64,000 nucleotides of DNA, from NCBI RefSeq assembly GCF_001298525.1, contig NZ_CP012678.1, positions 1,240,001-1,304,000 on the forward strand, written 5' to 3'. Positions 28,057-37,595 of the stretch are shown piece after piece. The position numbers and the translations under genes were made by a program. This DNA comes from Psychrobacter urativorans. GTDB lineage: Bacteria; Pseudomonadota; Gammaproteobacteria; Pseudomonadales; Moraxellaceae. The notes beneath the pieces are model-generated. The model worked only from the letters and a program-made list of their open reading frames with translations. It ran no database searches and was not told the origin of the DNA. Positions within the stretch are counted from its first letter, which is position 1, and the number at the start of each line of letters is the position of its first letter.

Positions 28057-28959
28057 TTAGGATTTCGACACACGCAAACGCATCAAGCCCTCTTGCTGTA
28101 CCGTCGCCACCAATTTGCCATCTTGCCAAAATTGCCCATGATTGAGCCCCATCGCGTTTGAGGTGGTATCGCTCCACATGTCATATAATAGCCAATGATT
28201 CATATCAAAAGTACGGTGAAAATGCATCGAATGGTCGATACTTGCCGCTTGCAGCCCACTGGTCATAAAACTGACGCCATGTGACATCAGCCCAGTACCC
28301 ACCAAATAAAAATCCGATGAAAATGCCAATAGCGCCTGCTGAATCGCCTGTGGTTGTGCACCCAATTCACGAATACGCAGCCAGTTGGCTTGTTTGGGTT
28401 TCATCGGTTCAGGGTGAATGGGATCACGCGGTTTGACGGGTTTTATCTCCACATGACGACGGCGCATAAAGCGTGCTTTGAGCGCGTCCGGCACTTTACC
28501 GACATACTCTTCCTTTAACTCTTGCTCGGCAAGTAAATCTTCTGGCGGCGGATAAAATGGCATATCTTCTTGATATTCCAAGCCATTCTCCATCGGCGCA
28601 AATGACGCCATCATCGTAAATATGACTTGTTCAACGGGCGGCTGACCCTTCACTTGCTTATATTGAATCGCTGTCACTTGACGCGCGGATAAACTACGAC
28701 CATCACGCAAACGGCGCACCTGATAAATAACGGGCTGATCAATATCACCACCACGCAAAAAATAACCATGTAACGAGTGACAAGGCTTATCTTCTGGCAA
28801 CGTATGCGCCGCTGCCATAATCGCTTGCGCTAGTACTTGCCCGCCAAAAATACGCGCGCCGACATAGTCATGGCTTTTACCCTCAAACACATCAGGGCTC
28901 ACTTCGATAAGCGTGACAGTAGCAAGTAGCTCGTCGATCAGTTGCGAGTAATCAGACAT
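28057..28959 (-). CDS. tesB: acyl-CoA thioesterase II
   Basis: Double-hotdog thioesterase of 300 residues that hydrolyses medium- and long-chain acyl-CoA. The first hotdog begins with FEGKSHDYVGARIFGGQVLAQA. The second contains the TesB signature SIDHSMHFHR (near 239-248) and NHGQFWQDGKLVATVQQEGLMR, matching the Asp/Thr/Gln catalytic network of E. coli TesB. It has no signal peptide, so it is cytoplasmic. The gene stands alone. Confidence 0.95.
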   Translation of the reverse strand: MSDYSQLIDELLATVTLIEVSPDVFEGKSHDYVGARIFGGQVLAQAIMAAAHTLPEDKPCHSLHGYFLRGGDIDQPVIYQVRRLRDGRSLSARQVTAIQYKQVKGQPPVEQVIFTMMASFAPMENGLEYQEDMPFYPPPEDLLAEQELKEEYVGKVPDALKARFMRRRHVEIKPVKPRDPIHPEPMKPKQANWLRIRELGAQPQAIQQALLAFSSDFYLVGTGLMSHGVSFMTSGLQAASIDHSMHFHRTFDMNHWLLYDMWSDTTSNAMGLNHGQFWQDGKLVATVQQEGLMRLRVSKS

Positions 28960-29265
28960 GACAGCATGTTTCCTTATTTTCTATCCCTGACCCCATATCA
29001 CGCCGATAGCAGTGCGATACCGTTCAGAATAGCAAAAATTATTTAGCGTTAATAACGTATTATCAACAGAAAAATCGTCCATGACTGCGGGGTGAATAAA
29101 CGATTATCCTTAGGCGTTTATTGATAAAAAGCAAACATCTTACCCAATATTTGAGTCTTTGACCAGTGACCACTGCGAGGTTATAACATCTTATGCTGAC
29201 TATTAAAGCAGACATAAATAACAGCTTAAAATCAGCTTAAAAAATCATGAATAGAAATTTAAAAT
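28960..29265. other. non-coding gap between tesB and rapA
   Basis: About 300 bp between the start of tesB and the 3' end of rapA, both on the minus strand. It should hold the tesB promoter, but I see no convincing -35/-10 pair, small gene or repeat beyond CAGCTTAAAATCAGCTTAAA, a 10-bp direct repeat near 29222-29241. Confidence 0.5.
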
Positions 29266-29296
29266 AAAAAAAGAGGCGCTACAGGAACACCTCATT
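29266..29296 (-). terminator. terminator downstream of rapA
   Basis: Read on the minus strand, GAGGTG pairs with CGCCTC (one G-T pair) around a 9-nt loop and runs into TTTTTTTATTTT. It starts about 24 bp after the rapA stop. Confidence 0.7.
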
Positions 29297-29316
29297 TTAT
29301 CATCACAAGACAAGCG

Positions 29317-32202
29317 TTAAGGCTTCACTGCCACCAATACGCGGATAGAATCCGGTACTAAGGACAGGCTTGCCAAGGCTTGCTCACCTTGCGCTTGTAA
29401 TTGCTCTAGGCGCTCAATCTCTTCAGGACGCACGTTAGGATTGATGGTTTGCAGATGTTTAAGACGTTTGATTTCACGTGACCATTGCTGGCTAAAGCGG
29501 TCACTTGCCTGCTCACCAATATCCGCCAATTGCTTTTTGGCAATCTCTTCTGCTTCATAATAGCGAGTTTCAATGACGTCGCCACGTACTTTAATGACTT
29601 GGCGTGCACGGTTTTTATCCAAACGCTCAACGTGCGGCATAATCATATCTGCACTGATACGGGCGGATAAATCAGTCCCTTGCTCACTAATAAAGACGCG
29701 GATATTTTGTGTCGGTAAGGTCGCAGGTAGGTTTAATATTTTGGGTGCAATGGCTTCTACGCGGAAGTTTACTTCTACCATCACCATCCCTTGCGGCATG
29801 GCCGCACTTTTTAACGTCGCGACTGTGGTATTACCAAAAGTACTGGTGGTTGCCAATTCATATATCGCCTGCATCAGCGGATGTTCATGGGTAATATACT
29901 CAATCTCTTCGCGTTGCAGCGCTAAATTACGCTCAAAAGATAAGGTCATACCGTCATCGTCACCGAGTGGTAAGCCATCGATATAGTCGCTAATCTCGGT
30001 ACTGTCTACCGGCGCAATCACCCATGAACCATCACGCTGGACGCTATATTCAATATTTGCCGATGCCAAAAAGCGCTCAACGAACTGTGGCAACACATTG
30101 TGACCATCAAAGTCATGCATCGCTTTGGCAATACGCCCCGCTACCCGTGGACGGCAAGAGTTATATTCTAATAAACGGTCACGACCGGCTTGCAGTTGCG
30201 CTTCAAGCCCCAAGCGTGTTTGCAGTGCATCTTTGATAACGGCTTGCAAAATCGTCCGATTATCTGCCGTATCGGCGCCTTCTAGTAGTGGCTTTAACTC
30301 GGCAATATATTCCTCTTGCACGTTTTGCGCGGTTGGCGAGATTTTATTAAAAATGTTTAATGCACTGTCATACCACTGATATAAACGCTCTTGCGCTGTA
30401 CCTTGTACATAAGGGACATGCAAGGTTATTTCCTGCGTTTGTCCGATACGGTCTAGGCGACCAATACGCTGCTCTAACGTATCTGGATTAGCCGGTAAAT
30501 CCCATAAAATCAGCTGACTGGCAAATTGGAAATTACGCCCTTCTGAACCAATCTCCGAGCACAATAAAATCTGTGCGCCTTCACTATCCGCAAAGTAAGC
30601 TGCCGCTTGGTCACGCTCAAGTAACGTCATTTGCTCGGTAAAAATTGCGGTTTTGATACCCGCATGCAGACGTAATACCGCCTCTAAACTCTCAACGGTT
30701 GCGCCACTACGAGCAATTAATAACACTTTTTGATGTTTTAATGCACCTTTTAAAATATCAATCAGCCAAGGTACGCGTGGGTCATCTTCTAACCAACCAC
30801 CATCGGGCTGATTTTCTTCGCCCCATAGCTGTTCGCGTAATTTGCCTATAGTCTGATAACTATTTTTCCACGCCTCAGGTAATGGCAAGGGATACGGCTG
30901 ACTGCTACGCCCATGAAACCCTTTGACGCTTTCACGGGTATTACGGAAGAGCACGCGCCCTGTACCATGACGGTCGAGCAATTCATTGAGCGCATAAGTA
31001 CGTAATTTTTCATCGTCGTTAATCGCTGCAAGTTCATCTAAGCTAATATTTAACAAGCCCGATAATGCCGCAATTTGTCCTTCACTTAAGGGCTTATCTT
31101 CTATTAACACGCCAGCCACCGCCGCCGTTTCGGCAAAAGCATCTTGACCCGCGATAAATTCATCTAAATCATCAAAACGATTGGCATCGAGCAGACGCAA
31201 ACGCGCAAAATGGCTTTGCGTACCCAACTGTTCAGGCGTTGCCGTCAATAACATCACCCCTGCAGTTTCTTCGGCAAAATCGGCAATCAAATCATATTTA
31301 TCATTGCCGCCGCGTTCTTCATCCCAATGCAGATGATGTGCTTCATCAACGACCAATAAATCAAAGCCCGCTTCCATCGCTTGGTCATATAAATCAGGAT
31401 GGTCGAGTAATAAATCCATACCGGCAATAATACATTGTTCGGTTAAAAAGACATTTTGCTCAGGGTCATGCTCTTTAATCGCTGCCGTACGTACCAAATC
31501 GAACAGCGCAAAGTTGAGATTAAAGCGGCGGCGCAACTCAATCATCCACTGATATTGCAAGCTATCCGGCACTAAAACTAATACCCGTTCCGCTTTACCC
31601 GTGAGTAATTGCTGATGAATAATCAAACCAGCTTCAATGGTTTTGCCCAAGCCAACTTCATCAGCAAGCAACACCCGCGGGGCGATACGCTTGCCCACTT
31701 CATGGGCGATATAAAGCTGATGCTCGATGATATCAACACGCGCGCCCATCAGACCTTTTAACGGATGACCGGCAAGTGCGGCTTGCATACGTAGGATATC
31801 TTGGCGCAAATCATACCAATCACCACGCTCAATACGCCCAGCAAGCAAGCGCTCAAGCGGTTTTGCCAAGGTAATATTAGCAGCAAGGCGCGTTTCCATG
31901 ATGCCTTTTTCATAACCATCGACACTGTATTTCAGCACGCCCATCACTTCATCGACGGCAGTGACAATATGGCTCTGACCTTGTTGGTCGCTGATGCTAT
32001 CGCCTACCTTAAATACCACGCGTGATAACGGCGCAGAGCTTTTCGCATAGACGCGCGTCTCTTCACTTTGTGGAAATAGGATATGCACACAGCGATCATC
32101 GACATCGATGACCACACCCAAGCCAAGCTCGGACTCAGTATCAGATAAATAACGTTGACCAACAGCGAATTCAGAATGGAGCAATGGAGCGGAAGTAGTC
32201 AT
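29317..32202 (-). CDS. rapA: RNA polymerase-associated SWI2/SNF2 ATPase RapA
   Basis: 961-residue ATPase that binds RNA polymerase and helps recycle it after termination. N-terminal Tudor-like domains (about 1-110, beginning with FAVGQRYLSDTESELGLG) precede the helicase lobes. Motif I DEVGLGKTIEAG is near residue 180 and motif II VVDEAHHLHW near 285. Lobe 2 contains FRNTR, IGSEGRNFQFA and QRIGRLDRIGQ. The C-terminal RapA-specific domain follows. The length agrees with E. coli RapA (968). It is divergent from the 2-hydroxyacid dehydrogenase gene across a 353-bp gap. Confidence 0.96.
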   Translation of the reverse strand: MTTSAPLLHSEFAVGQRYLSDTESELGLGVVIDVDDRCVHILFPQSEETRVYAKSSAPLSRVVFKVGDSISDQQGQSHIVTAVDEVMGVLKYSVDGYEKGIMETRLAANITLAKPLERLLAGRIERGDWYDLRQDILRMQAALAGHPLKGLMGARVDIIEHQLYIAHEVGKRIAPRVLLADEVGLGKTIEAGLIIHQQLLTGKAERVLVLVPDSLQYQWMIELRRRFNLNFALFDLVRTAAIKEHDPEQNVFLTEQCIIAGMDLLLDHPDLYDQAMEAGFDLLVVDEAHHLHWDEERGGNDKYDLIADFAEETAGVMLLTATPEQLGTQSHFARLRLLDANRFDDLDEFIAGQDAFAETAAVAGVLIEDKPLSEGQIAALSGLLNISLDELAAINDDEKLRTYALNELLDRHGTGRVLFRNTRESVKGFHGRSSQPYPLPLPEAWKNSYQTIGKLREQLWGEENQPDGGWLEDDPRVPWLIDILKGALKHQKVLLIARSGATVESLEAVLRLHAGIKTAIFTEQMTLLERDQAAAYFADSEGAQILLCSEIGSEGRNFQFASQLILWDLPANPDTLEQRIGRLDRIGQTQEITLHVPYVQGTAQERLYQWYDSALNIFNKISPTAQNVQEEYIAELKPLLEGADTADNRTILQAVIKDALQTRLGLEAQLQAGRDRLLEYNSCRPRVAGRIAKAMHDFDGHNVLPQFVERFLASANIEYSVQRDGSWVIAPVDSTEISDYIDGLPLGDDDGMTLSFERNLALQREEIEYITHEHPLMQAIYELATTSTFGNTTVATLKSAAMPQGMVMVEVNFRVEAIAPKILNLPATLPTQNIRVFISEQGTDLSARISADMIMPHVERLDKNRARQVIKVRGDVIETRYYEAEEIAKKQLADIGEQASDRFSQQWSREIKRLKHLQTINPNVRPEEIERLEQLQAQGEQALASLSLVPDSIRVLVAVKP

Positions 32203-32555
32203 AGGGCGATGTCTTTTGTACTCAGATGATAAAAATAGGCGGTAACAACCACGGCTCTGTCAGTAATCAGAGACGTCATGCTACCTTATTTAAACGAACA
32301 TCACGAATATAGCGATGAGCGCAGTTATTAAAGTAATAAAACTTATCTATTATATAACGTTAGCAGCTAGATGCGTACGTTAAGTCGATTTTTCAAGAGC
32401 ATTTAAATGGCTAACATCAGCAGTCAATTGAATTTTGCTCTCATGTTTTTGTTTTCTGTGGGTCATGCTACATTAGGCAAGCCCCAACATCATGCAACAC
32501 ACCTACTCACTTCAATAAAAAAAATTAGATAAAAAATCATAAATAAGGACATAAC
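32203..32555. other. divergent intergenic region, rapA / D-2-hydroxyacid dehydrogenase
   Basis: 353 bp that should hold the promoters of two divergent genes. A TTATATAACG stretch near 32350 could be a -10 element, but I cannot pair it confidently with a -35. No small gene, repeat or hairpin of note is seen. Confidence 0.45.
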
Positions 32556-33509
32556 ATGCAAGCGGTATTTTTAGACAAAGGCACGTTTTCAGAAGGCATT
32601 GACTTGCCCGCACCAGCAGGGATTAGCAATTATATTACCCACAATGACACGCCACAAGACGACCAACTCATCATTGAACGTTGCCAAGATGCGCAGATTA
32701 TTTTTACCAATAAAGTAAAAATTAGTGCTGAGGTGATTGCCAAATTGCCCAAGTTAAAACTGATTCAAATCACGGCAACCGGTATGAATAATGTCGATCA
32801 AGAAGCCTGTGCTGCTCATGATATTGCGTTATATAACGTCGCCGGTTATGCGGTCAAAAGCGTGCCCGAACACACCTTTATGCTGATGCTCAATGCGATG
32901 CGTGCAGGCATTTATTATCATCAAAAAGTGATTGATGGTACATGGGAGAATGATGGTAATTTTTGCTTGCTCGATATTCCACTTATCGATTTAGAAGATA
33001 AAACGCTGGGCATTATTGGTATTGGCACAATTGGCAAGCGCGTGACTGACATTGCTCGCGCCTTTGGCATGACCGTCTTATGGGCAGAGCATCAAGGGCG
33101 CACACCGCGTAATGATGACTATACCGCGTTTGACGAGGTACTAGCGCGTGCGGATGTGATTAGCCTGCATTGTCCATTAAACGAGCAAACTGAGCATTTG
33201 ATTAATAAAGACACCATTGCCAAAATGGTTAAAAAGCCCATTCTTGTCAACGTCGCACGTGGCGGTATTGTCGATAGCCAAGCCTTAACGGACGCGATTC
33301 ATAATGGGCAAATCAGCGGCTATGGTAGCGACGTGTTTGAGCAAGAGCCTATCATTACTAATGACCCTTTATTAACGTTGAAAGACCATCCTCGCGTTAT
33401 TTTTAGCCCGCATAATGCGTGGGGCAGTAGAAGTGCGCAAGAAACTTTATGGCAAATGCTCAGTCAGCAAGTCAGCGCCTTTATTGATAATCAGGCAACC
33501 AAGTCATAA
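32556..33509 (+). CDS. D-2-hydroxyacid dehydrogenase (hydroxypyruvate reductase-like)
   Basis: 317-residue NAD(P)-dependent D-isomer dehydrogenase, probably reducing hydroxypyruvate, glyoxylate or a related 2-keto acid. The Rossmann motif is GIIGIGTIGKRV near residues 152-163. Catalytic Arg235 (NVARGGIVD), Glu264 (FEQEP) and His286 (SPHNAWG) are all present. The start follows AAGGAC at good spacing. The segment LDKGTFSEGIDL at the N-terminus is typical of the HprA/glycerate dehydrogenase branch. The precise substrate is inferred. Confidence 0.88.
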   Translation: MQAVFLDKGTFSEGIDLPAPAGISNYITHNDTPQDDQLIIERCQDAQIIFTNKVKISAEVIAKLPKLKLIQITATGMNNVDQEACAAHDIALYNVAGYAVKSVPEHTFMLMLNAMRAGIYYHQKVIDGTWENDGNFCLLDIPLIDLEDKTLGIIGIGTIGKRVTDIARAFGMTVLWAEHQGRTPRNDDYTAFDEVLARADVISLHCPLNEQTEHLINKDTIAKMVKKPILVNVARGGIVDSQALTDAIHNGQISGYGSDVFEQEPIITNDPLLTLKDHPRVIFSPHNAWGSRSAQETLWQMLSQQVSAFIDNQATKS

Positions 33510-33514
33510 TCTCT

Positions 33515-33559
33515 AAAAAAGCATGATTCAAGAAAGCATGGTTTAAAAAAGTATGGGTT
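33515..33559 (+). repeat. 15-bp imperfect tandem repeat, three copies, just after a stop codon
   Basis: Units AAAAAAGCATGATTC, AAGAAAGCATGGTTT and AAAAAAGTATGGGTT begin 6 bp after the stop of the 2-hydroxyacid dehydrogenase gene. They occupy most of the 79-bp gap to convergent rluA. Confidence 0.8.
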
Positions 33560-33588
33560 AAAATGGAGCGGGTTAGCAAAGTACTCAA

Positions 33589-34302
33589 TTAAAAAGGAAT
33601 GGGACTTTCCCAATCCATCCATGCACCCAATACCGGATGCTTCAGGCGTAGTTGCTGTGCATGGAGATTGAGCCGTGGCGCAATTACCAACGCTTCATCT
33701 TCTGCATAAATCGGGTCACCAATCATGACGTGACCGACATGCACCATATGCACACGCAACTGATGGCTGCGTCCGGTCACCGGCTTGAGCGCCACCCGCG
33801 TCACCTGATATCCTGCACAATCTTCATGCGCTAAAATCTCATACAAGGTTAGCGCGTGTTTATGCCATTCTAAATCCACAATATGGCGCGGCTTAGTTTC
33901 AGGCTCATAACGTACAGGTACTGATATTTTACCCTTTGCGCCCACCGTTTCCCATTCGCCAAAAACTCTTGCTTGATAAGTTTTTTGCGGTAAGCGTTCA
34001 ATAAACTGCTTACTGATATGAGTTTGCGCGGCGGCATTTTTCGCAAAAATAAGCAGTCCGGAAGTGTCCATATCCAAGCGATGAATCAGCTTTACTGCCG
34101 GATTGGCGCGCTCAAGTCGGGACAATAAACTCACCTTTAGCGTCTTACCATCCACGCTAAGTAACCCAGCTGGCTTATCAACCACCCAAATATCATCATC
34201 TTCATAAACCGTAATATCTTGTGCAAATGTCTTAAAAAAATCGGGTGAATACTGAGCTTCTTGCTGGTTTAAAGCAGCTATTGCGGCATCGGAAAACGGC
34301 AT
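33589..34302 (-). CDS. rluA: RluA-family pseudouridine synthase
   Basis: 237-residue RNA-modifying enzyme converting uridine to pseudouridine. Catalytic Asp77 is in the signature HRLDMDTSGLL, followed by the RluA-type QFIERLPQKTYQARVFGEW. GRSHQLRVHM, the second family motif, is near residue 198. It lacks an S4 domain and its length (E. coli RluA has 219) points to the dual-specificity RluA branch, which acts on 23S rRNA U746 and tRNA U32. That target assignment is inferred from the branch, not shown. Confidence 0.85.
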   Translation of the reverse strand: MPFSDAAIAALNQQEAQYSPDFFKTFAQDITVYEDDDIWVVDKPAGLLSVDGKTLKVSLLSRLERANPAVKLIHRLDMDTSGLLIFAKNAAAQTHISKQFIERLPQKTYQARVFGEWETVGAKGKISVPVRYEPETKPRHIVDLEWHKHALTLYEILAHEDCAGYQVTRVALKPVTGRSHQLRVHMVHVGHVMIGDPIYAEDEALVIAPRLNLHAQQLRLKHPVLGAWMDWESPIPF

Positions 34303-34669
34303 AAATGACTACTTATTATTAAGTTAATTGAATTGATACGGCGTGAAATAAAAAAGAAATACTTACGCAGCATAATGCGCCAAGCAGATATTAAATATTT
34401 AAAAATAGTTTCATGATGAACTCAGTACCACGTGAAATGAAGTCAATAACCATTAAACTGATGAGTACTCAGCGCGTTACTTTATATTTCGATTTATTGT
34501 ACTAAACGTAATTGTTGATTAATTTAACCTGTTTTTGAGCGTTCACACCCAAAATACATGGTAAGATAATTGCAAATTATATCCATTCTAACGTCTTTAC
34601 CGCCATTAATCTGTAAGCGGTGCTTGCATTTTTTTGCTAAAAAAGAAGACCCAACAAGAGAGAAAAATG

Positions 34670-34996
34670 ATGTCAGACCTTATTGTAAATACCACCGATG
34701 CTGATTTTGATAAAGATGTTCTAGAGTCAGATGTGCCCGTTTTGGTAGACTTTTGGGCAACATGGTGTGGTCCTTGTAAAGCCATTGCCCCTATTTTAGA
34801 AGACTTGGCAACTGAATACCAAGGTAAAGTTAAAATCGTTAAAGTCGACGTTGATCACAATCCACAATCTGCCAGCCGTTTTGGTATTCGTAATATCCCG
34901 ACATTATTCGTCTTTAAAGGTGGCGAAAAAGTAGATGCAGTTATGGGTTTACAGCCAAAAAATGAGCTAGCCAAGGTTCTTGATAAGCATTTATAA
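34670..34996 (+). CDS. trxA: thioredoxin 1
   Basis: 108-residue thioredoxin that reduces disulfides in cytoplasmic proteins. The active site WCGPC has Cys33 and Cys36 and is flanked by VDFWAT and KAIAPILE. The cis-proline lies in [12 protein letters not shown]. The ATG at 34670 has AGAGAG at 7-nt spacing and gives the standard length; an adjacent ATG at 34667 and a TTG further upstream at 34634 are alternatives. It is followed by a terminator and then rho, the gene order also found in E. coli. Confidence 0.96.
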   Translation: MSDLIVNTTDADFDKDVLESDVPVLVDFWATWCGPCKAIAPILEDLATEYQGKVKIVKVDVDHNPQSASRFGIRNIPTLFVFKGGEKVDAVMGLQPKNELAKVLDKHL

Positions 34997-35079
34997 GCAC
35001 ATATATAAGTACTTAACTCAAATATTAGTGCTTACATAATAATATATTACGTATTAAGTACTGCACTGAACGAGTAAAC

Positions 35080-35118
35080 ATAAGCCGTTATTTTATATAA
35101 ATAACGGCTTATTTGTTT
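35080..35118 (+). terminator. terminator after trxA
   Basis: ATAAGCCGTTATTT pairs with AAATAACGGCTTAT (ending 35112) around a 5-nt loop and is followed by TTGTTT. It lies about 85 bp after the trxA stop and separates it from rho. Confidence 0.8.
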
Positions 35119-35165
35119 ATTTACCGCATAAAAAGAGAATTATGTGACTTTTTTAGCAAAAATAA

Positions 35166-35195
35166 TTGACAAGTCTGACGTGAAAACCGTATAGT
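35166..35195 (+). promoter_or_regulatory. sigma-70 promoter of rho
   Basis: TTGACA (35166-35171), an 18-bp spacer and TATAGT (35190-35195) form a near-consensus sigma-70 promoter. It lies just after the trxA terminator on the strand of rho. Predicted transcription would begin near 35202, leaving an untranslated leader of about 350 nt before the rho ATG. Confidence 0.75.
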
Positions 35196-35199
35196 CTGC

Positions 35200-35552
35200 T
35201 GACAAGAGAAAATAGTAGTTTTCCTAAGCGTCTTGTCGCTGTTCTCCTCGTGTTTAGCACTACAAAACACAATTATCATTATTAAGCATAGCTACTGAAT
35301 AAAATTACTAAACCTAATTAATGATACAGAGTTCTGTTCCTTGACTCTTATGTAGCTTTTTTTATACTCATTTTTTATCCTTTTACCGTAATTTTGTACC
35401 GCCGGTGATAATGTGATATATAAAAATCAATGCTATCTAAAACTCAACTCGTTACACATACCCATATTGGTACACTTCCGTTATCTTAATCAATGTCGTG
35501 GGTTATCCAGCTACTGGCTGTTCTTACCCAATAAATTGCTAATGACTTATCT
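35200..35552 (+). promoter_or_regulatory. long 5' leader of rho
   Basis: About 350 nt between the predicted start of transcription and the rho start codon, with no substantial open reading frame. In E. coli a leader of about 255 nt lets Rho terminate its own transcript; a similar autoregulatory role is inferred here from position and length. The stretch is rich in C and T in places (for example GTTCTCCTCGTG near 35240), but I cannot map a specific rut site. Confidence 0.5.
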
Positions 35553-36821
35553 ATGAATTTAACTGAATTAAAGAAAAAATCAATCGCTGAGCTATTGGCT
35601 ATTGCTAAAGAAATGGGTCTTGATAACATGGCGCGTAGCCGTAAACAAGACATTATTTTTGCGATCCTAAAGACGCATGCTCGTAACGGCGAAGCCATCT
35701 ACGGTGATGGCGTGCTTGAGGTATTGCCTGATGGCTTTGGCTTTTTACGCTCCTCGGAAGGCTCATATTTAGCCGGTCCTGATGATATTTACGTCAGCCC
35801 CAGCCAAATTCGACGCTTTAGCTTAAAAACCGGTGACAGTATCGCCGGTACTATTCGTCCGCCCAAAGACTCTGAGCGTTATTTTGCGCTATTAAAAGTT
35901 GGTGAAATCAACTTTGATACGCCAGATCGTTCACGCCATAAGCTTATTTTTGAAAACTTAACGCCATTGTTCCCCACTGAGCATCTCAAACTTGAGCTTG
36001 GTAACGGTACGACTGAGGACTTGACGGGTCGTATTATTGACCTAATTGCGCCTATTGGTAAAGGTCAGCGTTCTATTATTGTCGCACCGCCAAAAGCGGG
36101 TAAAACAATGCTGCTACAGACCATTGCCCAATCCATTACCCGTAATAACCCTGAATGTTATTTGATTGTGCTACTCATCGATGAGCGCCCAGAGGAAGTC
36201 ACGGAAATGGTGCGTACTGTACGTGGTGAAGTGGTCGCCTCTACCTTTGATGAGCCACCGCAACGTCACGTCCAAGTCGCAGAAATGGTCATCGAAAAAG
36301 CCAAGCGTTTGGTCGAGCATAAGCAAGATGTCGTCATCTTACTAGACTCTATTACTCGTCTGGCACGCGCTTATAACACCGTGATTCCGTCATCAGGTAA
36401 AGTGTTGACTGGTGGTCTGGATGCCAATGCCCTTGAGCGCCCAAAACGCTTCTTTGGTGCTGCGCGTAACGTCGAAGAAGGTGGCAGCTTAACCATTATT
36501 GCCAGTGCACTGATTGATACTGGTAGTAAAATGGACAGCGTTATCTTTGAAGAGTTCAAAGGTACAGGTAACCAAGAGATTACTCTTGAGCGTGATTTGG
36601 CTGAAAAACGCGTCTTCCCTGCGATTAATATCAAAAAATCTGGTACTCGTCGCGAAGAGCGTTTGCTTGATGAAGATAAGCTGCGTAAAGTTTGGATTTT
36701 GCGTAAATTGCTGCAGCCGATGGATGGCGTTCAAGCCACAGAGTTCTTATTAGACCGTCTCAAAGAAGCGAAGACGAATGATGAATTCTTTGAGCAAATG
36801 AAACGTAAATCACAGAACTAG
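35553..36821 (+). CDS. rho: transcription termination factor Rho
   Basis: Hexameric RNA-dependent ATPase that ends untranslated transcripts. The 422 residues show the Rho N-terminal SAP-like helix bundle (1-45), the cold-shock-like RNA-binding domain (about 50-120, with [17 protein letters not shown]), and the ATPase with Walker A PPKAGKT at 179-185. [13 protein letters not shown] and the Q-loop/R-loop region follow to the end. It matches the E. coli length (419) with no insertion. Confidence 0.98.
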   Translation: MNLTELKKKSIAELLAIAKEMGLDNMARSRKQDIIFAILKTHARNGEAIYGDGVLEVLPDGFGFLRSSEGSYLAGPDDIYVSPSQIRRFSLKTGDSIAGTIRPPKDSERYFALLKVGEINFDTPDRSRHKLIFENLTPLFPTEHLKLELGNGTTEDLTGRIIDLIAPIGKGQRSIIVAPPKAGKTMLLQTIAQSITRNNPECYLIVLLIDERPEEVTEMVRTVRGEVVASTFDEPPQRHVQVAEMVIEKAKRLVEHKQDVVILLDSITRLARAYNTVIPSSGKVLTGGLDANALERPKRFFGAARNVEEGGSLTIIASALIDTGSKMDSVIFEEFKGTGNQEITLERDLAEKRVFPAINIKKSGTRREERLLDEDKLRKVWILRKLLQPMDGVQATEFLLDRLKEAKTNDEFFEQMKRKSQN

Positions 36822-36845
36822 TTATTGCATAGCATTTATTCAGTC

Positions 36846-36878
36846 AAAAAGAGACAGCTTCATAGCTGTCTCTTTTTT
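36846..36878 (+). terminator. terminator after rho
   Basis: AAAAAGAGACAGCT pairs with AGCTGTCTCTTTTT around TCAT, then T residues. It lies 25 bp after the rho stop. The remaining 268 bp to the next gene show only AT-rich sequence. Confidence 0.93.
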
Positions 36879-37146
36879 GATGTGTTTTTCAGTTTATACT
36901 TACGTTAAACCTAAAAAACCGTTAGCGTATTATCGAGATGAATACAATAACCCTAAGCAAAACCACTACCAATGACACAGCCAAGTAACATCAATTACAT
37001 AATATTGGCAAAGCTTAGCGTTTTTACTACGACTAAAACCTTCAGAATAGCTTATTATTAGACACAGTATAAATATATGCTGCTTATAAATACTATCGTA
37101 TATTAATTTTGATCACTTACACTTTCTAACTTATATAGGTACTCAT

Positions 37147-37398
37147 ATGAAATTTGCTAAAACTATCGCAATGACGGTTATCGCTAGCTCTGCGATCATC
37201 ATGACTGGTTGTAACTCTAATGGCTATGGCTACAATAGTGGCTTAAGTAACACCGCTAAAGGTACTGCTGCTGGTGCTGCTGCTGGTGCACTTATCAGAA
37301 GTGGCGGCAACAGTAAAGACATCGCACGTGGCGCGATTGCTGGTGCTGCGGTTGGCGGTGCTGGTGCTTATATTCTTGACAATAATAAAAAGCACTAA
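37147..37398 (+). CDS. small glycine-zipper lipoprotein
   Basis: 83-residue precursor with a lipoprotein signal: basic MKFAKT, a hydrophobic stretch, and lipobox IMTGC with Cys22. The mature part is a glycine zipper (AAGAAAGALIRSGG and GAIAGAAVGGAGAYIL, about 40-76) of the YMGG/OsmB-like type, which can form a membrane hairpin. Such proteins are often stress-induced envelope components; no specific function is known. An AGG site lies 9 nt upstream of the ATG. It is monocistronic with its own terminator. Confidence 0.85.
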   Translation: MKFAKTIAMTVIASSAIIMTGCNSNGYGYNSGLSNTAKGTAAGAAAGALIRSGGNSKDIARGAIAGAAVGGAGAYILDNNKKH

Positions 37399-37454
37399 TA
37401 TCTAGTGTTATAGCTCAAATTTAGGTTTATGTATCAGACTTAAACTTAAAATCA

Positions 37455-37488
37455 AAAAAGCCTATCCTTGCAAGGGTAGGCTTTTTTA
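37455..37488. terminator. terminator after the glycine-zipper lipoprotein gene
   Basis: AAAAAAGCCTATCCTT pairs with AAGGGTAGGCTTTTTT (one G-T pair) with a 2-nt apex. It lies between convergent genes and has T tracts on both strands. Confidence 0.93.
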
Positions 37489-37555
37489 ATGCTCTTTACT
37501 TTTGAATCCAATAATCAATTCAATTATTAAGAAAAGAGCTTTATAAGGCGTCATT

Positions 37556-37595
37556 GTCTATAACGCACCGCTACAGTCTATAACGCACCACTAAA
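37556..37595. repeat. 20-bp tandem duplication of a gene 3' end including its stop codon
   Basis: GTCTATAACGCACCGCTACA (37556-37575) and GTCTATAACGCACCACTAAA (37576-37595) differ at 2 of 20 positions. The second copy contains the last codons and TAG stop of the metallopeptidase gene (minus strand); the first lies just past the stop. Confidence 0.9.

Noticed and set aside
37109..37137. TTGATC-N17-TATATA promoter-like pair before the glycine-zipper lipoprotein
   Set aside because: It ends only 9 bp before the ATG, which would give an almost leaderless transcript although a ribosome binding site is present.
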